NCBI GenBank assembly: GCA_030536755.1
Contig: JAUNPJ010000024.1
Location: 1-45,477, forward strand
Length of the DNA: 45,477 bases
DNA from: Eubacteriales bacterium
GTDB lineage: Bacteria; Bacillota; Clostridia; Lachnospirales; Lachnospiraceae
Direction of reading: 5' to 3'
Shown: positions 1-7,871 of the stretch, piece by piece
Layout of the letters: every line of letters starts with the position of its first letter
How positions within the stretch are numbered: the stretch's first letter is position 1
Made by a program: the position numbers and the translations under genes
The notes under the pieces: model-generated
What the model was told of the DNA's origin: nothing
The model's database searches: none
Seen by the model: only the letters and a program-made list of their open reading frames with translations

Positions 1-126
1 CGAAAACTGTGCCGTTTGAAAGTGTTCCGTTGACCAGGAAAGTGGTGCACATACGCCCCCCCCCCCCCGACAACAGGAAGTTGTTTTGTTTTCATTTTTC
101 ATTAGTTTATTTTTCTTTTTTTCGTT
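1..126. other. Unassigned window start with C13 tract
   Basis: I see no coding region here. Positions 1-50 contain two loosely related sub-repeats (around 1-24 and 25-50), of the kind seen at the ends of some insertion sequences. They are followed by an uninterrupted run of 13 C (56-68). The left side is cut by the window edge, so a mobile-element end is only a guess. Confidence 0.3.
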
Positions 127-127
127 C

Positions 128-156
128 TTGACTTTTCCACTGCTAGCCTTTATACT
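128..156 (+). promoter_or_regulatory. Promoter of the cold-shock gene
   Basis: A -35 box TTGACT (128-133) and a -10 box TATACT (151-156) are separated by exactly 17 bases. Transcription would start near 163 and give a leader of about 160 nt before the cold-shock start codon at 327. Confidence 0.75.
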
Positions 157-189
157 TAAAAGAAGGATAAAAGTCTATACGGGATGTAA

Positions 190-292
190 ATAGAAATCAC
201 TGGTTTTTAGAGAGTATATTACACTAATGTAGTCTGTAAAAACTGGTGACTTTTTTATGCATAGAAATATGCAGAAAATCCCAGTGATCTAT
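190..292 (+). promoter_or_regulatory. Structured cold-shock 5' leader
   Basis: The leader can fold into a long-range helix: ATAGA/TCTAT (190-194 with 288-292) plus TCACTGG/CCAGTGA (197-203 with 281-287). It encloses a perfect 6-bp hairpin with a GAAA tetraloop (258-273). A second ACTGG (242-246) could pair with the same CCAGT (281-285), so two exclusive folds are possible. Long leaders that act as thermosensors are established for E. coli cspA. Extending this to the present gene is inference. Confidence 0.45.
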
Positions 293-326
293 TTATTTTA
301 TTTTTTATTTTTATGGAGGTAACATC

Positions 327-527
327 ATGAACAAAGGAACTGTTAAATGGTTCAACGCAGAAAAAGGTTATGGATTCATTACTGGAGAAGATGGAGCTGA
401 CGTATTCGTTCATTTTTCTGCAATCCAGGGAGAGGGATTCAAGACCTTAGAAGAAGGACAGGCTGTATCTTATGATTTGACAGAAGGCGCTCGCGGAATG
501 CAGGCTGCTAATGTTCAGAAATTATAA
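327..527 (+). CDS. Cold-shock protein, CspA family
   Basis: This 66-residue protein is one complete cold-shock domain, the normal length for bacterial Csp proteins. The two RNA-binding motifs are visible: RNP1-like KGYGFI (about residues 13-18) and RNP2-like VFVHFS (about 26-31). It starts [10 protein letters not shown], as in CspA/CspB. These are small cytoplasmic nucleic-acid chaperones that melt RNA secondary structure. GGAGG lies 7 bases before the ATG. The gene stands alone with its own promoter and terminator, and the leader looks regulatory. The identification is near certain, but which paralogue it is cannot be told from this window. Confidence 0.95.
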   Translation: MNKGTVKWFNAEKGYGFITGEDGADVFVHFSAIQGEGFKTLEEGQAVSYDLTEGARGMQAANVQKL

Positions 528-542
528 TATATCTTAGGTCTC

Positions 543-578
543 AAAAAGGGATGGAAACCGAAGGTTCCATCCCTTTTA
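543..578. terminator. Terminator between convergent genes
   Basis: AAAAGGGATGGAA (544-556) pairs with TTCCATCCCTTTT (565-577), with a short CC/GG extension and a GAA loop. The stem ends in T on the plus strand and has A on the other side. It can therefore serve both the cold-shock gene and the convergent small membrane-protein gene. Confidence 0.8.
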
Positions 579-613
579 TGTTAATAATAATCTTAATTCA
601 TTTTCAGTAATTT

Positions 614-868
614 TTATTCTGCTGTTTCTGAGTCCAATCCTAACATATACTCATCAATCGCACTCGCATCCATGACAGTCTCTGTCACTTTCGCGTCCTC
701 ACTCTTTTGCACCTGTCCATATACAGAATATCCCAGCCATCCGATAATTGCCACGATCACAAGAGCTGCTGCTGTCTTCTCAAGAAGCAGCATACGTTTT
801 TCTTTCTTCATAATCTTTTCACGGTTGGCTTTCTTTTTTTTATATTCATCTACTTTCTTCTGGCTCAT
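614..868 (-). CDS. Small single-span membrane protein, unknown function
   Basis: This 84-residue protein has a very basic N-terminal third rich in Lys and Arg (residues 1-29). One hydrophobic segment follows (about 30-51) and then an acidic tail. The charge pattern predicts the N-terminus inside and a short C-terminal region outside. I do not recognise a named family. AAGGAGG lies at a good distance upstream of the ATG, and TATAAT on the minus strand (907-912) is a plausible -10 box. It lies downstream of the DegV gene in the same direction (gap 117 bases), so a shared transcript is possible. No enzymatic motif is visible. Confidence 0.75.
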   Translation of the reverse strand: MSQKKVDEYKKKKANREKIMKKEKRMLLLEKTAAALVIVAIIGWLGYSVYGQVQKSEDAKVTETVMDASAIDEYMLGLDSETAE

Positions 869-985
869 AAATAATTACGCCTCCTTCTGTCAAACATCGT
901 TTTATCATTATACTACAAACATCTGCAAAAGAAAAGAGGCATTAGAAATCCACGTTCCTCCGCCTCAATGAATTCATATTGGTTC

Positions 986-1825
986 TTATACTGCTACGAT
1001 GACGCCGCCGTCATTGGCATACATACTGCTGACGCCTTTTGTGTCAAGGATAATGATATCTTTCAGTTTCATACGTTCCAGAATTGCTTCCTTCAAAATC
1101 TCCGCGCGCTCCGGACAATTGCAGTGGGAAATAGCAAGCACTTTATTCTCACTGTCTGTCGTTTTCTGAATGATAAAATCTACCATCTTCACTAATGCCT
1201 TGTTCATACCTCTTGTCTGGCCAAGCTGGCAGATGGTTCCCTCATCCGTGGATCCCATGACAGGCTTAATCTTCAGCGCAGAGGCTACAAGACCTTTCAC
1301 CAGACCGAGACGTCCATTTTTGCGCAGCGTCTCAAGATTCTCCAATACAAAGAATGTGTGCTGCGTCTCAATATACTTCTCTACGACAGCAACCGTCTCC
1401 TCAAACGGAAGTCCTGCTTCCTCACACTCCACAATCTTCAGGGCAATCAAAGTCTCTCCGATGGATGCAGACCTGGAATTAAATACATGCACCTTCACAT
1501 CCGGATGTTCTTCCTGAAAGAGATTCTTGCCGAGAATCGCACTGTTGTAAGAACCGCTCAGTTCCGCAGATAAAGTCACCGCATAGATATGTTCTGCCTC
1601 ACACTCGTACGCCTTCATATAGCGCTCCGGAGACGGGCAGGATGACTTCGGACAGTTTGGGCTGTCCGCTACTTTTTTCAAAAAGGATGCCTGATCAAAC
1701 GTGGCATCATCTATAATATCTTCCCCCTCTACTGTTAAAACCAGGGGAACGGATTCAAATTTTTCATCATCTCTAAATTTTTCCGGCAGCTCACAGCAGC
1801 TGTCCACCACAATTTTATATTTCAT
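986..1825 (-). CDS. DegV family fatty-acid-binding protein
   Basis: This is a 279-residue protein of normal DegV/FakB length. It opens MKYKIVVDSCCELP, the typical first strand and DxxxDLP-like loop. It has the lipid-headgroup motif TLSAELSGSYNSA near residues 85-97. FakB-type proteins bind a fatty acid and present it to the kinase FakA for phosphorylation, feeding exogenous fatty acids into phospholipid synthesis. That role is established for the family and inferred here, because no fakA is in the window. The reading frame extends 13 codons further upstream, but AAGAGGA sits just before the ATG at 1825, so I start there. The DUF5721 gene is transcribed away from it. Confidence 0.9.
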   Translation of the reverse strand: MKYKIVVDSCCELPEKFRDDEKFESVPLVLTVEGEDIIDDATFDQASFLKKVADSPNCPKSSCPSPERYMKAYECEAEHIYAVTLSAELSGSYNSAILGKNLFQEEHPDVKVHVFNSRSASIGETLIALKIVECEEAGLPFEETVAVVEKYIETQHTFFVLENLETLRKNGRLGLVKGLVASALKIKPVMGSTDEGTICQLGQTRGMNKALVKMVDFIIQKTTDSENKVLAISHCNCPERAEILKEAILERMKLKDIIILDTKGVSSMYANDGGVIVAV

Positions 1826-1991
1826 ATCGTCCTCTTTTCCATTATATGTAGTATTGAATACCACATATATAGTAACATATGCATACCTGTTTGAAAAGGG
1901 GATTCTAAAAAGTTTTTTAATATTTGCATCAAAAGATATGGGCTTTTCAAAAAATATGCTTTATAATACTGAATCAGGAGGATTTTTTTCA

Positions 1992-2495
1992 ATGATTGCA
2001 CTTACCATACTAGACCAAAAAGATTTTATGAACCGACTGCTTCTGGGCGATATCTTCGACGCATTCTGGCTGTCCGAAGCATCGATCACCACCTACAACA
2101 CCTTCACGATTGACGGCACTCTGCACAAAGATTTCTTTGAAGCCCCTGTCCAGGAGGCACTTGAGCGCAGCCGCCGCACCTGTTCTCTCTGGAAAGAGAT
2201 AAAACCTTTCTGCTTTTCTTTCATGAAGGGGAAACATACACCTTTGCATTTTAAAATCGTATTTCAGTTATCCAGAATGAATACGGACAGAGCCGTTGAA
2301 GAAAGCGGTGTTCCATTAAACTGCGATGATGTCAGCGGCCTTTATCTGAATCTTCAATACAATGGCAGCGTTCTGACCTGCACAACAGGAACTTCCCTTC
2401 GCATTTTTACCATGGATAAAACCTTTGACACTGTATGGGACAACATGGTTCTCACCTTTTTCAAACAACATGGGATTGCATTTGAACAATTTTAA
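1992..2495 (+). CDS. DUF5721 family protein
   Basis: This 167-residue protein matches what I remember of DUF5721, a family largely confined to Lachnospiraceae and relatives, with no assigned function. It begins MIALTILDQKDFMNRLLLGD and is a soluble mixed alpha/beta protein with a conserved-looking TYNTFTIDG segment near residue 35. There is no signal peptide or membrane segment. The frame is open much further upstream over the antisense of the DegV gene. AGGAGG at 1977-1982 fixes the start at 1992, and TATAAT lies at 1962-1967. Two Cys residues lie close together in the second half. It is a single gene between degV and htpG. Confidence 0.8.
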   Translation: MIALTILDQKDFMNRLLLGDIFDAFWLSEASITTYNTFTIDGTLHKDFFEAPVQEALERSRRTCSLWKEIKPFCFSFMKGKHTPLHFKIVFQLSRMNTDRAVEESGVPLNCDDVSGLYLNLQYNGSVLTCTTGTSLRIFTMDKTFDTVWDNMVLTFFKQHGIAFEQF

Positions 2496-2535
2496 TCTTT
2501 TTTTGCAGCTTTCTTTTATCTTTTCGCCATTTTTG

Positions 2536-2562
2536 TTAGCACTCATCAAAAAAGAGTGCTGA
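2536..2562 (+). promoter_or_regulatory. CIRCE element (HrcA operator)
   Basis: TTAGCACTC (2536-2544), nine bases, then GAGTGCTGA (2554-2562). This matches the CIRCE consensus TTAGCACTC-N9-GAGTGCTAA at all but one position. It abuts the -35 box of the htpG promoter, an ideal position for repression. HrcA binding to CIRCE is established knowledge, and no hrcA gene is in this window. Confidence 0.92.
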
Positions 2563-2569
2563 TTTTTTC

Positions 2570-2598
2570 TTGACAAGTTGTTCTAGTAGGAGTAGAAT
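2570..2598 (+). promoter_or_regulatory. htpG promoter
   Basis: TTGACA (2570-2575) and TAGAAT (2593-2598) are separated by 17 bases and lie directly after the CIRCE operator. The expected leader to the start codon at 2656 is about 50 nt. Confidence 0.85.
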
Positions 2599-2655
2599 AC
2601 AGTTATTGAACAAACACGGATTTTGTCCGTAAATATATATTAAGGAGTGAATTAT

Positions 2656-4737
2656 ATGGCAGCAAAACATGGCAGCTTATCTATTAACAGTGACAACATT
2701 CTTCCAATTATTAAAAAATGGCTGTATTCCGATCACGATATTTTTGCACGTGAGATGGTTTCCAACGGATGCGATGCGATCACAAAACTCAAAAAACTCG
2801 AGGTAATGGGTGAATATGATTTCCCGGATGGTTACAAACCGATGGTTCGCGTGATCGTCAATCCAGAAGAAAAAACTTTGAAATTCATCGATAACGGTAT
2901 CGGTATGACTGCAGATGAGGTTGAAGAGTATATCACACAGATTGCCTTTTCCGGTGCTACACAGTTCCTGGAGAAATACAAAGACAAAACAACGGATGAC
3001 CAGATGATCGGTCATTTTGGTCTTGGTTTCTACTCTGCATTTATGGTAGCAGATGAAGTTCATATTGATACACTTTCTTATCAGGCAGGCGCTGAGGCTG
3101 TTCACTGGGAATCTGACGGCGGTACGGAATACGAAATTTCTGACTGCGACAGAACAGAGGTTGGTACCGAGATTACCCTGTTCCTCAATGAGAACAGTCT
3201 GGAATTTGCCAACGAATATCGTATGAGAGAAGTTCTCGAAAAATACTGCTCTTTCATGCCGGTAGAGATTTTCCTGTCCAAAGCTAATGCGCCTCAGGAA
3301 TACGAGACCATCGATGAGGCTGACCTTCGCGAGGATGATGTCGTTGTTGAGCATATCCATGAGGATGCAAAGACCGAAGAACGCGAAAATGAAAATGGAG
3401 AGAAAGAGACTGTTGAAATCTCTCCTGCCAGAGAAAAAGTAAAAATCAACAAACGTCCCGTATCCTTAAGTGATACCCATCCGCTGTGGACCAAACATCC
3501 AAACGACTGCACAGACGAAGATTACAAAGAATTTTACCGTAAAGTATTTATGGATTACAAGGAGCCTCTGTTCTGGATCCATCTGAACATGGATTATCCG
3601 TTTAACCTGAAAGGTATCCTGTACTTCCCGAAAATCAACACAGAATACGATTCCATCGAGGGAACGATCAAACTGTACAACAACCAGGTATTCATCGCTG
3701 ACAACATCAAAGAAGTCATTCCTGAGTTCCTGCTCCTGCTCAAAGGTGTGATCGATTGTCCGGACCTTCCTCTGAACGTATCCAGAAGCGCTCTGCAGAA
3801 CGATGGTTTTGTAAAGAAAATTTCTGAGTACATCACAAAGAAAGTTGCTGACAAGCTGATCGGTATGTGCAAGACTCAGAGAGAATCCTATGAGTCCTAC
3901 TGGGATGACATCAGCCCATTCATCAAATTCGGCTGCATCAAGGATTCCAAGTTTGCAGAGAAAATGGATGATTATGTATTGTTCAAGAATCTGGACAACA
4001 AATACCTGACTCTGGAGGATTTCATCAAAGAAAACAAGCCGGAGGAAGCAGAGGAAGCGGCACCGGAAGTTGTGGACAGCGAGACGGAAGAACCGGTTAC
4101 AGAAGAGACCGACAAAGATGATTCCGAAGAAAAAGAGCCGAAGAAAACAACCTTATACTACGTTACGGATGAAGTACAGCAGAGCCAGTACATCAATATG
4201 TTCAAGGATGCCGGCAAAGATGCTGCGATCTTGCATCACAATATTGATACTTCTTACATCACGCATCTGGAAAGCAAAAATGACACTATCGCATTCAAAC
4301 GCATCGATGCCGATGTGGAAGAAAGTCTCAAGGATGAGGAAAGCATTGACGAAGAGACAACTAAGAAATTAACCGATCTGTTCCGCAAAGCACTCTCCAA
4401 CGACAATCTGGAAGTAAAAGTAGAAAATCTGAAGAACGAAAACATTTCTTCTATGATGACATTGTCAGAAGAAAATCGCCGTATGCAGGATATGATGAAG
4501 ATGTACGGTATGGCAGGTATGGATCCATCCATGTTTGGCGGCAGCCAGGCATTGATTCTGAACGGCAAAAATGCACTTGTTCAGTATCTGGCAGACCACC
4601 AGGACAGCGACCATGCAGATCTCATCTGCCAGCAGCTGTACGATCTGGCTATGATCAGTCATAAACAGCTTACTCCAGATGAAATGACAAAATTTATCGC
4701 AAGAAGCAATGAGATTATGATGCTGCTCACCAAATAA
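2656..4737 (+). CDS. htpG: Molecular chaperone HtpG (Hsp90)
   Basis: This is a 693-residue Hsp90 homologue, an ATP-driven cytoplasmic dimeric chaperone. N-terminal GHKL motifs are clear: REMVSNGCDA (E33, N37, D40), DNGIGM (D79-M84) and GHFGLGFYSAFM. The N-to-middle junction has the typical LWTKHP...DYKEFYRKVF. It is about 70 residues longer than E. coli HtpG (624). The extra length lies largely in two charged segments: one near residues 235-265, before the middle domain, and one very acidic stretch near 460-495. A GTG lies nine bases upstream in frame. I start at ATG 2656 because AAGGAG then has normal spacing. Control by CIRCE/HrcA is likely. Confidence 0.97.
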   Translation: MAAKHGSLSINSDNILPIIKKWLYSDHDIFAREMVSNGCDAITKLKKLEVMGEYDFPDGYKPMVRVIVNPEEKTLKFIDNGIGMTADEVEEYITQIAFSGATQFLEKYKDKTTDDQMIGHFGLGFYSAFMVADEVHIDTLSYQAGAEAVHWESDGGTEYEISDCDRTEVGTEITLFLNENSLEFANEYRMREVLEKYCSFMPVEIFLSKANAPQEYETIDEADLREDDVVVEHIHEDAKTEERENENGEKETVEISPAREKVKINKRPVSLSDTHPLWTKHPNDCTDEDYKEFYRKVFMDYKEPLFWIHLNMDYPFNLKGILYFPKINTEYDSIEGTIKLYNNQVFIADNIKEVIPEFLLLLKGVIDCPDLPLNVSRSALQNDGFVKKISEYITKKVADKLIGMCKTQRESYESYWDDISPFIKFGCIKDSKFAEKMDDYVLFKNLDNKYLTLEDFIKENKPEEAEEAAPEVVDSETEEPVTEETDKDDSEEKEPKKTTLYYVTDEVQQSQYINMFKDAGKDAAILHHNIDTSYITHLESKNDTIAFKRIDADVEESLKDEESIDEETTKKLTDLFRKALSNDNLEVKVENLKNENISSMMTLSEENRRMQDMMKMYGMAGMDPSMFGGSQALILNGKNALVQYLADHQDSDHADLICQQLYDLAMISHKQLTPDEMTKFIARSNEIMMLLTK

Positions 4738-4746
4738 AGCTGGTGG

Positions 4747-4800
4747 GACATGGGGACAGGTCTGTGTCCGGGTTTTCCGGACACAGACCTGTCCCCTGTC
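4747..4800. terminator. Long perfect hairpin between convergent genes
   Basis: A 20-bp perfect stem (4752-4771 with 4777-4796) has a 5-nt loop. It is extended by GACA/TGTC (4747-4750 with 4797-4800) across one unpaired base. It lies just after htpG and abuts the stop codon of the convergent FAD-protein gene, so it can terminate both. There is no long T-run directly after the stem on the plus strand. Confidence 0.7.
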
Positions 4801-6192
4801 TCACATTCTTTTTAAAATACTTTCCGCCACGCTGAGTCCGTTTTCACTGGCCTTCTGTAATCCTCTCTTCAGCGAGGAACCGTCAACGATGGCACGCAGT
4901 CCATGGATACTGGTCTCAAAATCTGTATCCACCACCACTTTGTTGGAATAGAATTTCACTTCTACTCCGTAAAGCAGTGTCTCATCACTGGCAATACCAG
5001 GTGTCACCTTATCCAGCGCCTCAATCATCTCTTCAATATCCACCATGATACGGTGAGGAAGAACAAGAGACAAATCCCCCGGCACTGCATCCTTCAGCGT
5101 CGGAATCAGATTATTTCTGCAAAGACGTTCCTCTGTGGTACGTCTTCCCCTCTTGAAATCTCCGAACGTCTGCACCAGTATCTTACCTCCACACAGCATA
5201 TTTCCCATCTGTGCGATCTGCTTGCCGTACTCAATCGGACTGTTAAACGGCTTGGTAAAGTTCTTTGACACCAGAAGCGCAAAGTTCGTATTGTTTGTCT
5301 TATACTCTTTGGATTTGTAAGCATGTCCGTTGACAACAGCCAGTCCGTTCTCATAATATTCCGTCGCCACTTCACCGGAAGGATTGGTACAGAAGGTACG
5401 CACTTTATCATCAAACGTCGGTGTGTAATACACCAGCTTAGCCTCATAAAGATTCTCATTCAGAAACTGCATCACTTCATCGCGCACTTCCACACGCACG
5501 CCGACATCTACCGTTCCAACCTCCGTCTCAATTCCATGATCCTGACAGATATGGCTGAGCCAATCAGCACCCTCGCGTCCCACCGAAGCCACAATTTCCC
5601 GTGCGTAATAAGTGGCTCCTTTATCTGTGACAACACCAACAGCCTGCCCGTTTTCAATAAGAATATCTGTCACCATAGTTTGAAACAGCATCTCTACGCC
5701 TTCTTTTTCCAGATGCTCCTGCAGCCGCTGGTAAATCTTATATCCTTCTTCTGTTCCCAGATGGCGGATTGGACATTCGATCAATTTGAGATTTGCCTGA
5801 ATCGCTCTGCGGCGGATCTCACGGATCTCCGCCTCTTTATCCACTCCATAGACGCTCGTATCCGCACCAAACTTCAGATAGATATCATCTGACTCCTTTA
5901 TCAGTTCCACAGCCCTGTCATACCCAAGAATCGCAGGAAGATTGCCTCCTACATCCGGAGACAGCGAAAGCTTGCCGTCGGAAAATGCACCTGCTCCCGC
6001 AAAGCCTGTCGTGATGGAACACGGCTGACAGCCAACACATTTTTTTGTTTTTCTCTTCGGACACTGACGTTTTTCAATCGAGCGGCCTTTTTCAATCATC
6101 AACACTTTCAGATCCGGTCTTTTTTCTTTCAGACGATAAGCACAGAAAATACCTGACGGACCTGCCCCAATAATAATTACATCATAGCTCAT
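4801..6192 (-). CDS. FAD-dependent oxidoreductase (COG2509-like)
   Basis: This 463-residue protein begins with a dinucleotide-binding fold: MSYDVIIIGAGPSG, then E34 at the end of strand 2, the FAD ribose ligand. A Cys-rich stretch, CPKRKTKKCVGCQPC (about residues 44-58), follows and then GFAGAGAFSDGKL. This is the pattern of the uncharacterised NAD(P)/FAD-dependent oxidoreductase family COG2509. The C-terminal GSSLKRGLQKASENG closes the FAD site. The substrate is unknown. The four clustered Cys could hold an iron-sulphur cluster or a zinc, which is inference. The gene lies 81 bases downstream of metY in the same direction with no clear terminator between, so co-transcription is possible. Confidence 0.85.
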   Translation of the reverse strand: MSYDVIIIGAGPSGIFCAYRLKEKRPDLKVLMIEKGRSIEKRQCPKRKTKKCVGCQPCSITTGFAGAGAFSDGKLSLSPDVGGNLPAILGYDRAVELIKESDDIYLKFGADTSVYGVDKEAEIREIRRRAIQANLKLIECPIRHLGTEEGYKIYQRLQEHLEKEGVEMLFQTMVTDILIENGQAVGVVTDKGATYYAREIVASVGREGADWLSHICQDHGIETEVGTVDVGVRVEVRDEVMQFLNENLYEAKLVYYTPTFDDKVRTFCTNPSGEVATEYYENGLAVVNGHAYKSKEYKTNNTNFALLVSKNFTKPFNSPIEYGKQIAQMGNMLCGGKILVQTFGDFKRGRRTTEERLCRNNLIPTLKDAVPGDLSLVLPHRIMVDIEEMIEALDKVTPGIASDETLLYGVEVKFYSNKVVVDTDFETSIHGLRAIVDGSSLKRGLQKASENGLSVAESILKRM

Positions 6193-6273
6193 TTACATCC
6201 CTCACAGTTCAAATGGATTTGTCTCTCATAGATATCATTATGCTCTATTTTCAGGTCGCCATTCAAAAAGCTC

Positions 6274-7557
6274 TTACGCATTTGCCAGTGCCTGCTCCAG
6301 ATCCGCAATGATATCTTCCACATTCTCAATACCGACAGAAAAACGGATCATTCCCGGAGAAACACCTGCCTCTTTGAGCTGCTGGTCATTGAGCTGACGA
6401 TGTGTATGGCTTGCCGGATGCAGCACCATTGTCTTAGCGTCTGCCACGTGGGTTGCAATCGTTGCCAGCTTCAGGCTGTCCATAAAACGCACAGCTGCTT
6501 CTCTTCCACCCTTTAACTCAAAGGAAATCACACCACAAGTTCCTTTTGGCATATATTTCTTTGCCAACTCATGATATTTGTCTCCCTCAAGTCCCGCATA
6601 AATCACGCTGGATACTTTCTCATGGTTATTCAGATAATGGGCCACTCTGTCCGCATTGTAGCAGTGACGTTCCATACGAAGAGCCAGTGTCTCCAAACCG
6701 ACACTCAGCAGAAAACAGTTCTGCGGGGAAGGAATCGAACCCAGGTCACGCATCAGCTGTACTGTTGCCTTTGTAATATAGGCAGCTTTTCCAAAACGCT
6801 CTGTATAAACAACACCGTGATAGGACTCATCCGGCTGTGTCAGTCCATGATACTTATCTCCATAGGCATTCCAGTCAAAATTACCACTGTCTACAATCGC
6901 ACCGCCTACCTGCATCGCATGTCCATCCATGTATTTGCTGGTGGAATGTGTCACAATATCAGCTCCCCACTCAAACGGACGGCAGTTCACCGGTGTCGCA
7001 AATGTATTATCCACGATCAAAGGCACTTCATGGTCGTGCGCCAGTTTTGCAAATTTTTCAATGTCAAGCACTACCAGAGCCGGATTCGCAATTGTCTCCG
7101 CGAACATAACCTTAGTATTCGGACGAAACGCTTTCGCAATCTCTTCTGCCGGATCATCCGGATTTACGAATGTGCAGTCAATACCGAGCTTTTTCATCGT
7201 AACGCCAAAGAGATTGAAGGTTCCTCCGTAGATGGTAGATGCTGCTACGATATGATCACCGGCCTCGCAGATATTAAACACGGCATAGAAGTTTGCCGCC
7301 TGACCGGAAGAAGTCAGCATACCTGCCACACCACCCTCTAAAGCTGTGATTCTGGCAGCCACCGCATCGTTCGTCGGATTCTGAAGACGAGTATAGAAAT
7401 ATCCCTCCTTCTCCAGTGCAAATAACTGTCCCATATCATCTGTAGAATCATATTTAAATGTTGTACTCTGTACAATTGGAATCATGCATGGCTCACCCTG
7501 TTTTGGAGTGTAACCGGCACGCACACATTTTGTTTCAATCGAATAGTCTTTCATCAT
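6274..7557 (-). CDS. metY: O-acetylhomoserine sulfhydrylase (MetY type)
   Basis: This 427-residue PLP enzyme belongs to the Cys/Met metabolism family. It has the Schiff-base lysine in THSTSKYMDGH (K208), the substrate-side STTFKYDST, and the PLP ring contact around TSSGQAAN. The insert QPDESYHGVVY is typical of O-acetylhomoserine aminocarboxypropyltransferases, at their usual length. The reaction is O-acetylhomoserine plus sulfide giving homocysteine and acetate (direct sulfhydrylation to methionine). Two ATGs stand in tandem (7557 and 7554). AAAGGCGG fits the first. No SAM riboswitch or T-box is visible in the short upstream region, which holds a good promoter against the tRNA-Phe terminator. 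Confidence 0.93.
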   Translation of the reverse strand: MMKDYSIETKCVRAGYTPKQGEPCMIPIVQSTTFKYDSTDDMGQLFALEKEGYFYTRLQNPTNDAVAARITALEGGVAGMLTSSGQAANFYAVFNICEAGDHIVAASTIYGGTFNLFGVTMKKLGIDCTFVNPDDPAEEIAKAFRPNTKVMFAETIANPALVVLDIEKFAKLAHDHEVPLIVDNTFATPVNCRPFEWGADIVTHSTSKYMDGHAMQVGGAIVDSGNFDWNAYGDKYHGLTQPDESYHGVVYTERFGKAAYITKATVQLMRDLGSIPSPQNCFLLSVGLETLALRMERHCYNADRVAHYLNNHEKVSSVIYAGLEGDKYHELAKKYMPKGTCGVISFELKGGREAAVRFMDSLKLATIATHVADAKTMVLHPASHTHRQLNDQQLKEAGVSPGMIRFSVGIENVEDIIADLEQALANA

Positions 7558-7592
7558 TATTTTCCGCCTTTCTGTGAAATCGTTCTCGAATA

Positions 7593-7621
7593 AGTATAGC
7601 ATAGATTCCTGTTTTTTACAA
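7593..7621 (-). promoter_or_regulatory. metY promoter
   Basis: On the minus strand, TTGTAA (7621-7616) and TATACT (7598-7593) have a 17-base spacer. The -35 box touches the T-run of the preceding tRNA-Phe terminator, so the metY transcript starts independently. Confidence 0.65.
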
Positions 7622-7623
7622 AA

Positions 7624-7649
7624 AAATAAGAGCGTCTCCGCTCTTATTT
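7624..7649 (-). terminator. Terminator of tRNA-Phe
   Basis: An 11-bp perfect stem (7624-7634 with 7639-7649) has a 4-nt loop. On the minus strand it is followed by seven T. Confidence 0.85.
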
Positions 7650-7663
7650 CTGAATATAAAAAG

Positions 7664-7736
<73 letters not shown>

Positions 7737-7756
7737 ATTTCTTAATCACGAATGTT

Positions 7757-7785
7757 AGTTTAACACATTCCAGTGCAAAAATCAA
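7757..7785 (-). promoter_or_regulatory. tRNA-Phe promoter
   Basis: On the minus strand, TTGATT (7785-7780) and TAAACT (7762-7757) are separated by 17 bases. They lie 20 bases upstream of the mature tRNA. Confidence 0.6.
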
Positions 7786-7822
7786 CAGTATTTTTCAAAA
7801 AATTTACAAAATTTGTAAAACA

Positions 7823-7864
7823 GAAAAAATTCCCGGCAGCCGCAGCTTTGCAGTCACCGGGAAT
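7823..7864 (-). terminator. Terminator of the 3D-domain protein gene
   Basis: ATTCCCGG (7829-7836) pairs with CCGGGAAT (7857-7864). On the minus strand this is followed by a T-run. It lies just beyond the stop codon at 7872. Confidence 0.75.
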
Positions 7865-7871
7865 CCATGTG

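Noticed and set aside
1701-1991. N-terminal extension of the DUF5721 frame by 97 codons
   Set aside because: It is antisense to the start of the DegV gene, and the true start at 1992 has AGGAGG. The extension is only an absence of stop codons.
4070-4372. Plus-strand frame inside htpG
   Set aside because: It is a shifted frame in the acidic Glu/Lys-rich coding region, with no ribosome site.
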